From NCBI GenBank assembly GCA_964388595.1, contig CAYMAX010000014.1, positions 1 to 32,590 of the forward strand: DNA of 32,590 bases, read 5' to 3'. Of the stretch, positions 1 to 9,016 are shown in pieces; the first letter of the stretch is position 1; each line of letters starts with the position of its first letter. The translations under genes were made by a program, and so were the position numbers. The stretch comes from CAYMAX01 sp964388595. Lineage in GTDB: Bacteria > Bacteroidota > Bacteroidia > Bacteroidales > UBA932. The notes under the pieces are model-generated. The model saw nothing but the letters and a program-made list of their open reading frames with translations. It was not told where the DNA came from and did not search any database.

Positions 1-417
1 ATTTTATTGATTGCCGCAGTCACCTCTTCCATTTCATTGTTGGAAGTGGCGGTAGCATATATCAAAGAGGAATTCAATATTTCACGAAAAGGTGCAGTCG
101 CTATCAGTTTGGGGGTTTCAACATTGTTCGGAGTGTTGTGTTCTCTCTCACAGGGAGTCCTCAAAGATGTCAAAATCTTCGGCAATAACTTTTTCGACTT
201 CTTCAATAACCTCTCATCCAATATACTGATGCCGATAGGATGTCTGCTTATCGTACTTTTCGTTGGGTGGAAGATGAAAAAGAACAACTTCGTGGAAGAG
301 ATGTCCAATAATGGAGCACTTAAAAATAAGGCTATTTATAAGACGATTTTCTTTATTATCCGCTACATCGCCCCATTCGTCATCTTATTGATTATGCTAA
401 TGGGTCTTCTTTTTTAA
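1..417 (+). CDS. Sodium-dependent transporter of the NSS family, C-terminal part (5' truncated)
   Basis: The reading frame is open from base 1, so the gene begins outside the window and only about the last 138 residues are present. The start of the fragment, AAVTSSISLLEVAVAY, is the conserved signature of prokaryotic neurotransmitter:sodium symporters (LeuT-like, often annotated YocR/YhdH). This is a membrane protein that would import an amino acid or related solute together with Na+. Three hydrophobic segments follow: around the sequence VAISLGVSTLFGVL, around ILMPIGCLLIVLFVGW, and the final YIAPFVILLIMLMGLLF that runs to the stop. The family assignment is firm from the motif, but the substrate cannot be told. 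The last 21 bp overlap the 3' end of the convergent yfhO-type gene. Confidence 0.85.
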   Translation: MLLIAAVTSSISLLEVAVAYIKEEFNISRKGAVAISLGVSTLFGVLCSLSQGVLKDVKIFGNNFFDFFNNLSSNILMPIGCLLIVLFVGWKMKKNNFVEEMSNNGALKNKAIYKTIFFIIRYIAPFVILLIMLMGLLF

Positions 418-2889
418 CTTTTTGCAGGAAGGATAGATGGCAAAGCCTGCCATCAACAATGTAAATAGTAAAATTAAAGAAGAACTTGCTGATGATATGC
501 GTCCCCCGGTAGTGTAAGTAGAGGGGATGAAATCGAATTCTATCTTATGTTCACCTGCCGGGACACACATAGCTCTGAGGGCATAATTGGCTCTAAGGAT
601 ATCAGCTGGCTTGCCATCTATCTTGGCTTGCCATCCTGCAGGATAATAGATGTCACTAAATACCACCAGACCATCTTGGGCAGAAGATGAAGTGTATTTC
701 AGATGGTTGGGAGAGTAAGAATCCAACACCACTTTACCTCCTGTTTCAAATTCTGAAGGCATCTCTGCAGGGAGCAGAGGCGAATACAAAACAGCTTGTG
801 TAGCAGGGTCTATCTTACCGAGCAGAGATATCTCTTCGTCTGCCGTGGCAGCAGGAATCACTTTAGAGACATACCAGGCATTTCCGAGTCTGGAAGGGAG
901 CGTCAGGGCTGCACTTGAAGGGTCTATGACGATATACTTGGTATTGAGCATCGAAAGTATTGGATAATAGCCAAGTTTGTCCTCAATGTCGGAAAGAGTT
1001 TTGGCAGTAGCATAAGCAGAATTGATGTCTTTAGTCATTAAAGACATCTCTTTGGAGATGTAGTAATCTATCAGGTCTTGATAACGCTGAAGTTTGGCGG
1101 GACTATATCCTCCGATAGTCTTGTGATGGTAACTTACCACAGCGTCGTTGAATGTGTTGACACTTAAGTCCAGAACGCGGTAATATGGGTCGGTATCCTG
1201 AAGGATAAACTTATCTACAGGCCTTTGAGCAAACTGATTGTTAAATTCTTTTTCTTTGAAGAAATGAGATTTGTTGAGGTATCTTCTATCTATTCCCCAC
1301 ATATCTCCAAGCACCAATGCCGCTAAAATGACGATAGCAGGGATGAATTTCAATTTACGGATATATCCGAGCCAAAGGACGACGGCACTCAAAAGTATAA
1401 AAATCAGAGAACGAAAAGCATCTGCGCGGAGCAAACCCATTCTATCTTTTCGTAAGGCATGCACCACCTCTACCGGTAATGAGTTATCGGAAGATGAAGC
1501 AAAATCACCGGCGAGGGAGGGGAAAATCGAGAATAGCAGACAAAATCCACCTGTGAGGCAGAGAGCTGCTATAAAGCCATTCTTGATACGCTTCTTCTCT
1601 GACATCTCCACGGGAGGGTTGGTGCCAATGATATAATTAACTGCAAGTATCCCCATCACCGGTATTGTAATCTGCAATATAACCAGAATCATAGATACGG
1701 TTCTGAATTTATTGTACAGGGGAGCATACTTGAAAAACAGCTCCGAAAACCACATGAAATGAGAGCCCCATCCCAGCAAAAGGGAGACCAGGGAGACTCC
1801 TGCTATCCACCATTTGTAACGTCCTTTGATAACAAAGAGCCCAAGGAAAAAGAGAAAAATACATACTGCCCCCATATACATGGGACCTGCCGTAAATGGT
1901 TGAGGCCCCCAATACAAAGGCATCTGTTTGATTATCTTATCAGCACCCTGATAGTTGTTTTTCAGGACTTTATAAGTATTTGAAGTTTTTGGAAGCGACC
2001 CCACGGAAGCACCTCCATTGAAATCGGGGATTAGCAGATTGGGGGTCTCATTGATGCCGTATGACCAAGCGGTGGCGTAGTCCAACTTCAGACCGGAGCC
2101 GGTCTGATTGTCTTTGTCGTCAGAGAGTTCAGTGCCTCCACGCATGGTATATTTGGAGTATTCGTATGTCGGCATCAGATGGTTGGCATTGGTACCGATT
2201 CCCAATAATCCTGCCATCAGCAACAGTGCGGAAGTCTTCAAAAAGCGTGGTATGGTTTTGCTTTTGATGGCACCGCAAAACTCGGCAATGGCAAAGCCTA
2301 AGATAATGATAGCCAGATAATAAGAGATTTGCGGATGGTATGCTTTTATTTGAAAACAGAGAGTAAAAGCGAAGAACAACGCCCCCCACAGAGAGTGTTT
2401 GCGGTAGGCATATACCACAGAGGCAAGTACCCATGGCATAAATGCAATGGCCACCATTTTGGAATTATGCCCCACCTGTATTATTTCGAAATTGTATGAA
2501 CAAAAAGTGATGGCGATGGCACCCACGGCAGCCACATAGATATTAGTGCCAAAGGCTAAAAACAGCAGGAACCCGCCTATGAGGGAGATAAGGAGATATC
2601 TTGGCGGTCGTTTGCCACGAAACAGGAAATCATAAAAAGGATCGAGGAAATTCCCCGGATAAGAAGCAGAGATAGAATAGGCAGGCATCCCCGAAAACAT
2701 CGAATTGGTCCAAAGAGTCTTATCATCAGGATGAGATTCGTTGTATGTTATGGTCTCATTGGCCATCCCTCTCCAGGAAGTGATATCTGATTGGTTGACA
2801 ATCTTTCCCTGGAGGACATAGGGGGCATAACTATAAGCTATTATGGCGAAACCCAAAATGATGAGTAGATAGGGGAGTATTTTTTTCAT
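397..2889 (-). CDS. YfhO family membrane protein
   Basis: This is a large integral membrane protein of 830 residues, the usual length for Bacteroidota YfhO proteins. It has an N-terminal transmembrane segment (about residues 5-23), then the polar stretch with DITSWRGMANE and NSMFSGMPAYSIS typical of the family. About ten further hydrophobic segments run to about residue 540. A soluble region follows with the conserved GWQAKIDGKPADI and PAGEHKIEFDF motifs, and a last membrane segment lies near 800-820 before a lysine-rich tail. YfhO proteins are GT-C-like and are implicated in modifying cell-envelope polymers with sugars in Gram-positives; the substrate here is unknown. The start codon overlaps the stop of the upstream glycosyltransferase gene (ATGA, 4 bp), so the two are probably translationally coupled and work on the same envelope glycan. 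The 3' end overlaps the convergent symporter gene by 21 bp. Confidence 0.88.
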   Translation of the reverse strand: MKKILPYLLIILGFAIIAYSYAPYVLQGKIVNQSDITSWRGMANETITYNESHPDDKTLWTNSMFSGMPAYSISASYPGNFLDPFYDFLFRGKRPPRYLLISLIGGFLLFLAFGTNIYVAAVGAIAITFCSYNFEIIQVGHNSKMVAIAFMPWVLASVVYAYRKHSLWGALFFAFTLCFQIKAYHPQISYYLAIIILGFAIAEFCGAIKSKTIPRFLKTSALLLMAGLLGIGTNANHLMPTYEYSKYTMRGGTELSDDKDNQTGSGLKLDYATAWSYGINETPNLLIPDFNGGASVGSLPKTSNTYKVLKNNYQGADKIIKQMPLYWGPQPFTAGPMYMGAVCIFLFFLGLFVIKGRYKWWIAGVSLVSLLLGWGSHFMWFSELFFKYAPLYNKFRTVSMILVILQITIPVMGILAVNYIIGTNPPVEMSEKKRIKNGFIAALCLTGGFCLLFSIFPSLAGDFASSSDNSLPVEVVHALRKDRMGLLRADAFRSLIFILLSAVVLWLGYIRKLKFIPAIVILAALVLGDMWGIDRRYLNKSHFFKEKEFNNQFAQRPVDKFILQDTDPYYRVLDLSVNTFNDAVVSYHHKTIGGYSPAKLQRYQDLIDYYISKEMSLMTKDINSAYATAKTLSDIEDKLGYYPILSMLNTKYIVIDPSSAALTLPSRLGNAWYVSKVIPAATADEEISLLGKIDPATQAVLYSPLLPAEMPSEFETGGKVVLDSYSPNHLKYTSSSAQDGLVVFSDIYYPAGWQAKIDGKPADILRANYALRAMCVPAGEHKIEFDFIPSTYTTGGRISSASSSLILLFTLLMAGFAIYPSCKKLKKKTH

Positions 2890-4220
2890 ATATCTCTTGT
2901 TGATTCTAATATTTTAACCAGCGAAGCTGTCAATGATTTGCGTGAGTATTCGGAGATGGCTTCTTTGTTGGGAGTGAATGAGTATGAACCATCAAACAAT
3001 TTTTGTATCTCATTGCGGATGGAACATTCGTCATTGCGGTCGAAAATATGACCGGCCGAAGTCTTTTTCAATGCAAGTGCCAACTCTCCGAAGAGAGGAC
3101 CGAAAGCCATGATAGGTTTCGAAGCTGCAAGATATTCGAAAAACTTGCCCGTGAGAATACCGGCAGCTTCCGGTTCATCAATCAATGGGAGGAGAAGGAC
3201 ATCAGCTCTTTGTTGCCAATAAATGACTTCTTTGTGAGGACGATATCCCATCAACACCACGTGACTGTCCAATCTTGTCTGCATGAGAGAGAATACTACT
3301 TGAGTATCAATCTTGCCAATCAGTCTTATGCGGAGTCTCTTATTAAAAGAGGGCGAGGCCTCAGTCAATTCACGAAGCACTCTCCAAAGCACAGGGAGAT
3401 TGCTTCCAGTGGCAAATAATCCTGTATGTGTAATAGTAAATTCATCTTCCACTTCTTCCTCTCCTTCCACTTCTTCCAACGGGGGGGCAGGAGATAAAAA
3501 GTCATCTGTATCGTAACCATTCGGGATGGTGAACAGACGGTTTTCCGACCTGTCGGGACCATACAATTTATTCAGAAATTGTTTTTTGATGTAGTCTGAA
3601 ACAGTAATGACGGCATTGGCATTTATGAGGACACTTCTTTCGTAAAAGGTGTGTCGTGCCTCGGCAGAACGGGTAAGGGGCAGATGCTTGAAATAGAAAA
3701 TATCAGTCCATGGGTCTCTGAAATCTGCAATCCATGGAATACCGGTGGCAAAGTGAAGTCTGATAGCTATCAAATGCATGGAATGAGGAGGACCTGTGCT
3801 GACAATGGCGTCCACAGGGTGTTCCTTGAGATAGTTTTTCAAAAAGCGAAACGATGGTTTTATCCACAGACAGCGAGGGTCTGGGATAAACATATTGGCG
3901 CGAATCCATAAAGATAGTTTTTCTTTGAAGGATTTTCTCCCTTTGCTAATCGGATTGACTCCTTTAGAGAGGAGATTTTTGCCAATAAGTTTGCCGTACA
4001 TTCCATAAGGCTCAATGATTTTTCTTTTGATAACTTCACATTCGGGTGAGATGTCAGATACTAAAGACTCGTCAGTAATAATGACGTGAGGATTGGATGG
4101 AGTGTAGATAACAGGCTGCCATCCAAATTCGGGTAGATACTTAGCGAATTTCAACCAACGTTGAACTCCGGAGCCACCGGCCGGTGGCCAATAGTAGGTG
4201 ATAATTAGAACTCTTTTCAT
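2886..4220 (-). CDS. Glycosyltransferase family 4-type (GT-B fold)
   Basis: This 444-residue protein begins with ITYYWPPAGGSGVQRW, the N-terminal signature of GT4-like glycosyltransferases. ADFRDPW follows near residue 165, and the C-terminal nucleotide-sugar site has LPLIDEPEAAGILTGKFFEY, the EX7E-like region. It would act at the cytoplasmic face of the inner membrane, moving a sugar from a nucleotide donor to a surface-glycan intermediate; donor and acceptor are not predictable. It is the first gene of an operon with the overlapping yfhO-type gene. The start is fixed by the family N-terminus. It lies only 7 bp past a TATATTTG -7 box, so the transcript may be nearly leaderless. One oddity is an acidic linker between the two Rossmann domains (residues 249-260), encoded by an 18-bp tandem duplication beside a run of seven C. 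Confidence 0.9.
   Translation of the reverse strand: MKRVLIITYYWPPAGGSGVQRWLKFAKYLPEFGWQPVIYTPSNPHVIITDESLVSDISPECEVIKRKIIEPYGMYGKLIGKNLLSKGVNPISKGRKSFKEKLSLWIRANMFIPDPRCLWIKPSFRFLKNYLKEHPVDAIVSTGPPHSMHLIAIRLHFATGIPWIADFRDPWTDIFYFKHLPLTRSAEARHTFYERSVLINANAVITVSDYIKKQFLNKLYGPDRSENRLFTIPNGYDTDDFLSPAPPLEEVEGEEEVEDEFTITHTGLFATGSNLPVLWRVLRELTEASPSFNKRLRIRLIGKIDTQVVFSLMQTRLDSHVVLMGYRPHKEVIYWQQRADVLLLPLIDEPEAAGILTGKFFEYLAASKPIMAFGPLFGELALALKKTSAGHIFDRNDECSIRNEIQKLFDGSYSFTPNKEAISEYSRKSLTASLVKILESTRDI
3441..3487 (-). repeat. 18-bp in-frame tandem duplication plus C7 tract inside the glycosyltransferase gene
   Basis: Two adjacent 18-bp units (3459-3476, then 3441-3458 in the direction of transcription) share the 14-bp core GGAAGAAGTGGAAG and encode EEVEGE followed by EEVEDE. 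Seven consecutive G on the plus strand (3481-3487; C7 in the coding strand) sit 4 bp upstream of the repeat. The repeat is in frame and lies in a linker between the two glycosyltransferase domains, so copy-number change would be tolerated. Slippage in the C7 run would instead shift the frame. Confidence 0.85.
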
Positions 4221-4227
4221 GGTGACG

Positions 4228-4235
4228 CAAATATA
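4228..4235 (-). promoter_or_regulatory. -7 promoter box for the glycosyltransferase-yfhO operon
   Basis: The minus strand reads TATATTTG, an exact match to the Bacteroides -7 consensus TAnnTTTG, with its last base 8 bp before the ATG at 4220. No clear TTTG or TTG is present at the -33 position. Given the usual distance from box to start site, the 5' untranslated region would be at most a few bases. Confidence 0.6.
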
Positions 4236-4248
4236 AGTGATTTTTTCC

Positions 4249-4256
4249 TACTTTTG
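4249..4256 (+). promoter_or_regulatory. -7 promoter box for mutS
   Basis: TACTTTTG matches the TAnnTTTG consensus and ends 6 bp before the mutS ATG at 4262. No -33 box is visible. The expected position of the -33 element falls on the -7 box of the opposite promoter (4228-4235), so the two divergent promoters overlap within a 41-bp gap. Confidence 0.6.
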
Positions 4257-4261
4257 CAGAT

Positions 4262-6907
4262 ATGAACTCCACGAAGAAGATTGTTGAAACCCCGCTGATG
4301 AAGCAATTTGTTCAAGTCAAGGCCGCCTATCCGGAGGCCATTCTTCTTTTTCGTGTAGGAGATTTTTACGAGACATACGGAGATGATGCGCTGTTGGCTG
4401 CCAAAGTGCTTGGACTGGTACTCACTCGTCGTGCCAACGGAGGGGGGACATCACTTGAAATGGCCGGATTCCCTCACCATTCCATCGATACCTACCTTCC
4501 GAAATTGGTCAGGGCGGGATACAAAGTGGCTGTATGTGACCAGCTCGAGGACCCCAAACTCACCAAAAAGATAGTCAAAAGAGGAGTTACAGAATTGGTT
4601 ACACCTGGGGTAGCTTACAACGACCAGATATTGTCTCAGAAGGAAAACAATTATCTCTCTTCCATCTATTTTTATAAAGACAAGGCAGGGATAGCATTTC
4701 TCGATATTTCCACCGGCACATTTAAAATCTCGGAAGGCAGTCTTGACTACATAGAGTTGTTGCTCAATGATTTCTCTCCCAAAGAAGTTTTGGTGCAGAA
4801 GGGGTTTGAGAAAGGTTTTGCAGAGAAATATCTAAGTCCGTCATCTACAGTATATGTTTCCACTATGGACGAATGGGCCTTTGTATTTGAATCTTCGTAC
4901 CAGAAGCTAAGACAGCATTTCGGGATTGATTCTCTCAAGGGCTTCGGTGTAGAGCAGCTTCAGCTTGGTATTACCGCTGCCGGTGCTATCATGTTTTACC
5001 TCGAAAGCAACCGCCAAAACGACTCTGATTTTTGTCCCACTCGAAGTCTGAAACAAATCTGCAATATAACCCGCATCGATGAGAATAAATTTGTCTGGCT
5101 CGATAAATTTACCGTCCGCAATCTTGAAATATTGGCACCTGTCTCCCCTGAAGGTATCTCTTTGTTGCAGGTGATAGATAAATGCTCCTCTCCAATGGGG
5201 GCCCGCCTGCTTCGCAATTGGGTAGCTATGCCCTCCAATGACCTCTCTGAGATAAAGACGCGCCATGATGTTGTGGAGTACTTTGTCGCTAATCCAGAAT
5301 CAAGAAAAAGAGCGCAGTCGGTAATAGGGGAGATAGGGGACCTTGAAAGGATTATTGCGCGTGCCGCAGCAGGAAGAATCACCCCCAGAGAGATGCGGCA
5401 GTTGCGAAGGGGACTCGAACAGATATTGCCGGTTCAGAAAATTCTTTCCGAAGGGAGAAGTTGCAAAGCGATAGCCTCTCTCGCAGCTCAAATCGAAGAT
5501 TGCGCGGAACTCAAGAAGATGCTCCATACCAAATTGGCTGAAGACCCTGCCGTATTGATTGGCAAAGGAGATGTGATAGCCAAAGGTGTCAATGCAGAGC
5601 TTGACGAGCTGCGAGATATAGTCATCAACGGCAAAAACATACTTCTCTCCATTCAACACAGAGAGGTGGAGAAGACAGGTATCTCATCTCTGAAGGTGAG
5701 CTACAACAATGTATTTGGTTACTATCTCGAAGTCCGCAACATATATAAAGACAAAGTCCCTCCAGAGTGGATTCGCAAGCAGACATTGGTCTCTGCAGAA
5801 AGATATATCACTCCGGAGCTCAAGGAGTATGAAGAAAAAATACTCGGGGCTCAGGATAGGATCTATTCTATCGAAAGTACTATCTTCTCCGAGATGATAG
5901 TGGAGATACAGCAGTCGATACCTCAAATACAGAGTAATGCTGCCATCCTGTCTCGCATAGACTGCCTTCTTTCTTTTGCAACCATAGCTTCAGAATATGA
6001 TTATCACAGACCCATACTTGATGATAGCAATGTAATAGATATCAAACAAGGCCGTCATCCTGTGATAGAGAGGATGATGCCGCCAGGGGAAGCATATATA
6101 GCCAATGACCTTTTCCTCAGCAATGACACTCAACAGATTATCATTCTCACAGGTCCCAATATGTCTGGTAAGTCTGCATTGCTTCGTCAGACAGCTCTCA
6201 TCGTATTGATGGCTCAGATCGGCTCTTTTGTCCCGGCAGCATCTGCCCAAATAGGATATGTAGATAAAATATTCACTCGCGTAGGTGCTTCTGACAATAT
6301 TTCACGAGGGGAGTCGACATTTATGGTAGAGATGTTGGAAACAGCGACCATCCTCCACAATCTATCCTCCCGCTCATTGGTGTTGCTCGATGAAATCGGG
6401 AGAGGGACAAGTACTTATGACGGGATGTCCATAGCCTGGGCCATAGTAGAATATATTCACGAAAAAGGTCAGGGAGCGAAAACTCTTTTTGCCACACATT
6501 ACCACGAACTCAACGCCATCGAAGAACAATACCCCCGAATCAAAAATTATCATATTTCCACAAAGGAAATCGACGGGAAAATACTATTTTTGAGGAAACT
6601 TTGTGAAGGTGGAGTCGCCCACAGTTTCGGTATCCATGTAGCAAGACTGGCGGGAATGCCGATGGAAGTGGTTCATTCGGCTGAAAAGATTCTCAAAGAG
6701 TTGGAGGAGAACGATAAAAACACCGCCAAAGTTACTGCCAAAGATAAATATTCGAAGCCGGTACAGTTGTCACTGTTCCAGCTTGATGACCCACTCCTGG
6801 AGAGTATCAGAGATTCTCTCAAGAGTGCGAATTTGGACAACATGACGCCGCTTGATGCCTTCGATACGCTAAGAGAATTGAAAAAGAAGCTTGGTTTAAA
6901 AAAGTGA
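4262..6907 (+). CDS. mutS: DNA mismatch repair protein MutS
   Basis: This cytoplasmic ATPase recognises base mismatches and small loops after replication and starts mismatch repair with MutL. All landmarks of the MutS1 subfamily are present. The mismatch-reading Phe-x-Glu lies in RVGDFYETYG (F35, E37). The Walker A is GPNMSGKS (631-638), and the Walker B and D-loop region is LLDEIGRGTSTYDG. Near the C-terminus, QLSLF (835-839) is a sliding-clamp-binding motif. The length of 881 fits the family. The start is supported because VETPLMKQF aligns with the conserved HTPMMQQY-like N-terminus; the next Met would cut into it. It is the first gene of a run with a permease (6-bp gap) and rsmA (6-bp gap). 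Confidence 0.98.
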   Translation: MNSTKKIVETPLMKQFVQVKAAYPEAILLFRVGDFYETYGDDALLAAKVLGLVLTRRANGGGTSLEMAGFPHHSIDTYLPKLVRAGYKVAVCDQLEDPKLTKKIVKRGVTELVTPGVAYNDQILSQKENNYLSSIYFYKDKAGIAFLDISTGTFKISEGSLDYIELLLNDFSPKEVLVQKGFEKGFAEKYLSPSSTVYVSTMDEWAFVFESSYQKLRQHFGIDSLKGFGVEQLQLGITAAGAIMFYLESNRQNDSDFCPTRSLKQICNITRIDENKFVWLDKFTVRNLEILAPVSPEGISLLQVIDKCSSPMGARLLRNWVAMPSNDLSEIKTRHDVVEYFVANPESRKRAQSVIGEIGDLERIIARAAAGRITPREMRQLRRGLEQILPVQKILSEGRSCKAIASLAAQIEDCAELKKMLHTKLAEDPAVLIGKGDVIAKGVNAELDELRDIVINGKNILLSIQHREVEKTGISSLKVSYNNVFGYYLEVRNIYKDKVPPEWIRKQTLVSAERYITPELKEYEEKILGAQDRIYSIESTIFSEMIVEIQQSIPQIQSNAAILSRIDCLLSFATIASEYDYHRPILDDSNVIDIKQGRHPVIERMMPPGEAYIANDLFLSNDTQQIIILTGPNMSGKSALLRQTALIVLMAQIGSFVPAASAQIGYVDKIFTRVGASDNISRGESTFMVEMLETATILHNLSSRSLVLLDEIGRGTSTYDGMSIAWAIVEYIHEKGQGAKTLFATHYHELNAIEEQYPRIKNYHISTKEIDGKILFLRKLCEGGVAHSFGIHVARLAGMPMEVVHSAEKILKELEENDKNTAKVTAKDKYSKPVQLSLFQLDDPLLESIRDSLKSANLDNMTPLDAFDTLRELKKKLGLKK

Positions 6908-6913
6908 TATGAT

Positions 6914-8185
6914 ATGAAAAATTATTTGAAAGAGGTACATACAGTATCGAAAATGATTGGGGAGAGTGTGGTGTTTGCTTTTACCTCTCTCAAAACAGAT
7001 AAATTCAGAGCATTTCTGTCTCTGCTCGGTGTGGCGATAGGGATTTTCTCCATAGTAGCTGTTTTTTGTGCCGTAGATGCCCTCAAGGCTAATGTGATGT
7101 CGGGACTGAATTCTTTCGGAAGCGATGTTATTTATATTCAAGAGCAGCCTTGGGAGCCTGAAGAGGGCGATAGTGAGTACAAATGGTGGGAATACAGAAA
7201 GCGTCCCAGCATCACTGAAGAGGAGTACAACTTTTTAAAAAGTCATGCTGACAACGCCAGGGCCATAGTCTATAGTTCTATGTTCTATGGACTGTTCAAG
7301 AGAGGACGAAATTCATTTGACAACGGATATGTCATAGCCACTTCTCCCGACCTTGACAAAGTGGCCAACATCGAGATAGATAAAGGGAGAAATTTTTCTC
7401 TTCTTGAAGCCAAAAGCGGCACCAATGTAGCGGTCTTGGGTTATGAAGTCGCTTCAGCCCTTTTCCCCGACGAAGATCCATTGGGGAAGGTTATAAAAGT
7501 CAAGAATAAAAGTACTGTGGTCATTGGAGTCATCAAAAAACAGGGACAGAGCATGGTGAGCGTTTTTGACACCGACAATGCTGTCATTATCCCTCTTAAC
7601 TATGGGAAGACCATGTACGATGTCTCCCATAAGGATGGTATGATTATCTTGGCGCCGAACGAGGGACTGGACCCGGACGAATTCATTGCATCCATACGTA
7701 TGCTTTACCGTGCGCAGCGAAGGCTTAAGCCCTCTCAGAAAGACAATTTTGCCATCAATAAAATGACCTTTCTCGTCAAAAGTTTCGAAGGGATATTTTC
7801 AGTTATCAATACCGTAGGCTGGGTGATAGGTGGTTTTTCTCTCCTTATCGGTGGATTTGGGATAGCCAATATTATGTTTGTCTCTGTCAAAGAAAGGACC
7901 AATCAGATAGGCATCCAAAAAGCCCTTGGAGCCAAGAGGTATGTGATCTTGACCCAATTTCTCGTAGAAGCGGCAGTGCTTTCTCTCGCAGGAGGACTTG
8001 CGGGAGTATTATTGGTCTACATCATATCTCTGTTTATGGCCAACAACCCCTCTTTCCCTTTGGTCCTCTCCTTTGGCAATATCATAAAGGGGCTCATCAT
8101 AGCGTTGGTTATCGGTATCATTTCGGGAGTTATCCCCGCTTATGTCGCCTCTAAACTTGACCCGGTAAAAGCAATTAATAGCTAA
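6914..8185 (+). CDS. ABC transporter permease, MacB/FtsX type
   Basis: This 423-residue inner-membrane protein has the MacB-type topology. One transmembrane helix lies near residues 33-56 (FLSLLGVAIGIFSIVAVF). A large periplasmic MacB-PCD domain follows, and then an FtsX domain with three helices from about residue 295 to the end, including the conserved IGIQKALGAKR loop. The family drives outward movement or extraction of substrates (peptides, lipoproteins, antibiotics) at the expense of ATP. No ATP-binding subunit or membrane-fusion partner is adjacent, so its partner must be encoded elsewhere. It sits between mutS and rsmA with 6-bp gaps, so it is almost certainly co-transcribed with them, although no functional link is apparent. 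The substrate is unknown. Confidence 0.9.
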   Translation: MKNYLKEVHTVSKMIGESVVFAFTSLKTDKFRAFLSLLGVAIGIFSIVAVFCAVDALKANVMSGLNSFGSDVIYIQEQPWEPEEGDSEYKWWEYRKRPSITEEEYNFLKSHADNARAIVYSSMFYGLFKRGRNSFDNGYVIATSPDLDKVANIEIDKGRNFSLLEAKSGTNVAVLGYEVASALFPDEDPLGKVIKVKNKSTVVIGVIKKQGQSMVSVFDTDNAVIIPLNYGKTMYDVSHKDGMIILAPNEGLDPDEFIASIRMLYRAQRRLKPSQKDNFAINKMTFLVKSFEGIFSVINTVGWVIGGFSLLIGGFGIANIMFVSVKERTNQIGIQKALGAKRYVILTQFLVEAAVLSLAGGLAGVLLVYIISLFMANNPSFPLVLSFGNIIKGLIIALVIGIISGVIPAYVASKLDPVKAINS

Positions 8186-8191
8186 GAGACT

Positions 8192-8980
8192 ATGTACGTC
8201 AAGCCCAAAAAATCTCTCGGACAACACTTTCTCAAAGATGAGGGGATAGCTTCACGCATAGTGGAAAGTCTATTGGTAGAGAATGCTCCTGCCGATGTAC
8301 TCGAAGTGGGTCCCGGGATGGGGGTACTTACCAAATATCTTTTGAAAAGGGAGGATATTCATCTGAAATTGATAGAGCTTGACAGAGAATCGATAACATT
8401 TCTCAGGGAGACTTATCCCACAGTGGCTCCGATATTGCTCGAAGGAGATTTTCTCGACCTCAAATTGGAAAAACACTTTCCGGCTCAATTTTTCATCATA
8501 GGCAACTTCCCCTACAATATCTCTTCACAAATCTTTTTTAAAGTACTCGATTACCGCGACAGTGTCCCTCAAGTGGTGGGAATGATACAAAAAGAAGTAG
8601 CTCAGAGGATAGCTTCCCCCCCGGGTAAGAAAGATTATGGGATACTCTCTGTCCTTCTTCAGGCGTGGTACGACATTTCCTATCTTTTCACTGTGGATGA
8701 GTATGTATTCTCTCCCCCGCCCAAAGTCAAATCAGCTGTTATCAGACTTCGCAGAAATAGACGTACATCACTCGATTGCGACGAAGCCTTCTTCAAGACT
8801 ATAGTAAAAACCACTTTCAACCAGAGGCGCAAGACCATTCGCAACTCTCTCAAGCCGATTACCAAAGAATTGTCTTCTGTGGTGATACCACACATGGAAT
8901 TGTTGGATATGCGCCCCGAACAACTTTCGGTCGAGCAATTTGTATTGTTGACTCAGGAAATAAATCTCCTGATACATTAA
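8192..8980 (+). CDS. rsmA: 16S rRNA (adenine1518-N6/adenine1519-N6)-dimethyltransferase
   Basis: RsmA (KsgA) uses S-adenosylmethionine to dimethylate two adjacent adenines in the 3'-terminal hairpin of 16S rRNA during small-subunit maturation. The 262-residue protein has the N-terminal KSLGQHFLKDEGI, the SAM-binding motif EVGPGMGVLTKYL, the acidic IELDRE, and the catalytic GNFPYNIS (the NLPY-type motif). VKSAVIRLRR and the FNQRRKTIRNSLK segment of the C-terminal rRNA-binding domain follow. Length and order are normal. It is the last gene of the mutS run and ends 36 bp before aspS, which has its own promoter. Confidence 0.97.
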   Translation: MYVKPKKSLGQHFLKDEGIASRIVESLLVENAPADVLEVGPGMGVLTKYLLKREDIHLKLIELDRESITFLRETYPTVAPILLEGDFLDLKLEKHFPAQFFIIGNFPYNISSQIFFKVLDYRDSVPQVVGMIQKEVAQRIASPPGKKDYGILSVLLQAWYDISYLFTVDEYVFSPPPKVKSAVIRLRRNRRTSLDCDEAFFKTIVKTTFNQRRKTIRNSLKPITKELSSVVIPHMELLDMRPEQLSVEQFVLLTQEINLLIH

Positions 8981-8986
8981 AATACC

Positions 8987-8994
8987 TATATTTG
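8987..8994 (+). promoter_or_regulatory. -7 promoter box for aspS
   Basis: TATATTTG lies just 6 bp after the rsmA stop codon and 22 bp before the aspS ATG, and matches the TAnnTTTG consensus exactly. No good -33 box is visible, so the call rests on the -7 element and its position in the only gap upstream of aspS. Confidence 0.6.
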
Positions 8995-9016
8995 CAGCCG
9001 ATTAATTTTTATCGCG

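Noticed and set aside
3003..3419. 138-codon open frame antisense to the glycosyltransferase gene
   Set aside because: Lies wholly over the conserved C-terminal domain and has no family features or promoter.
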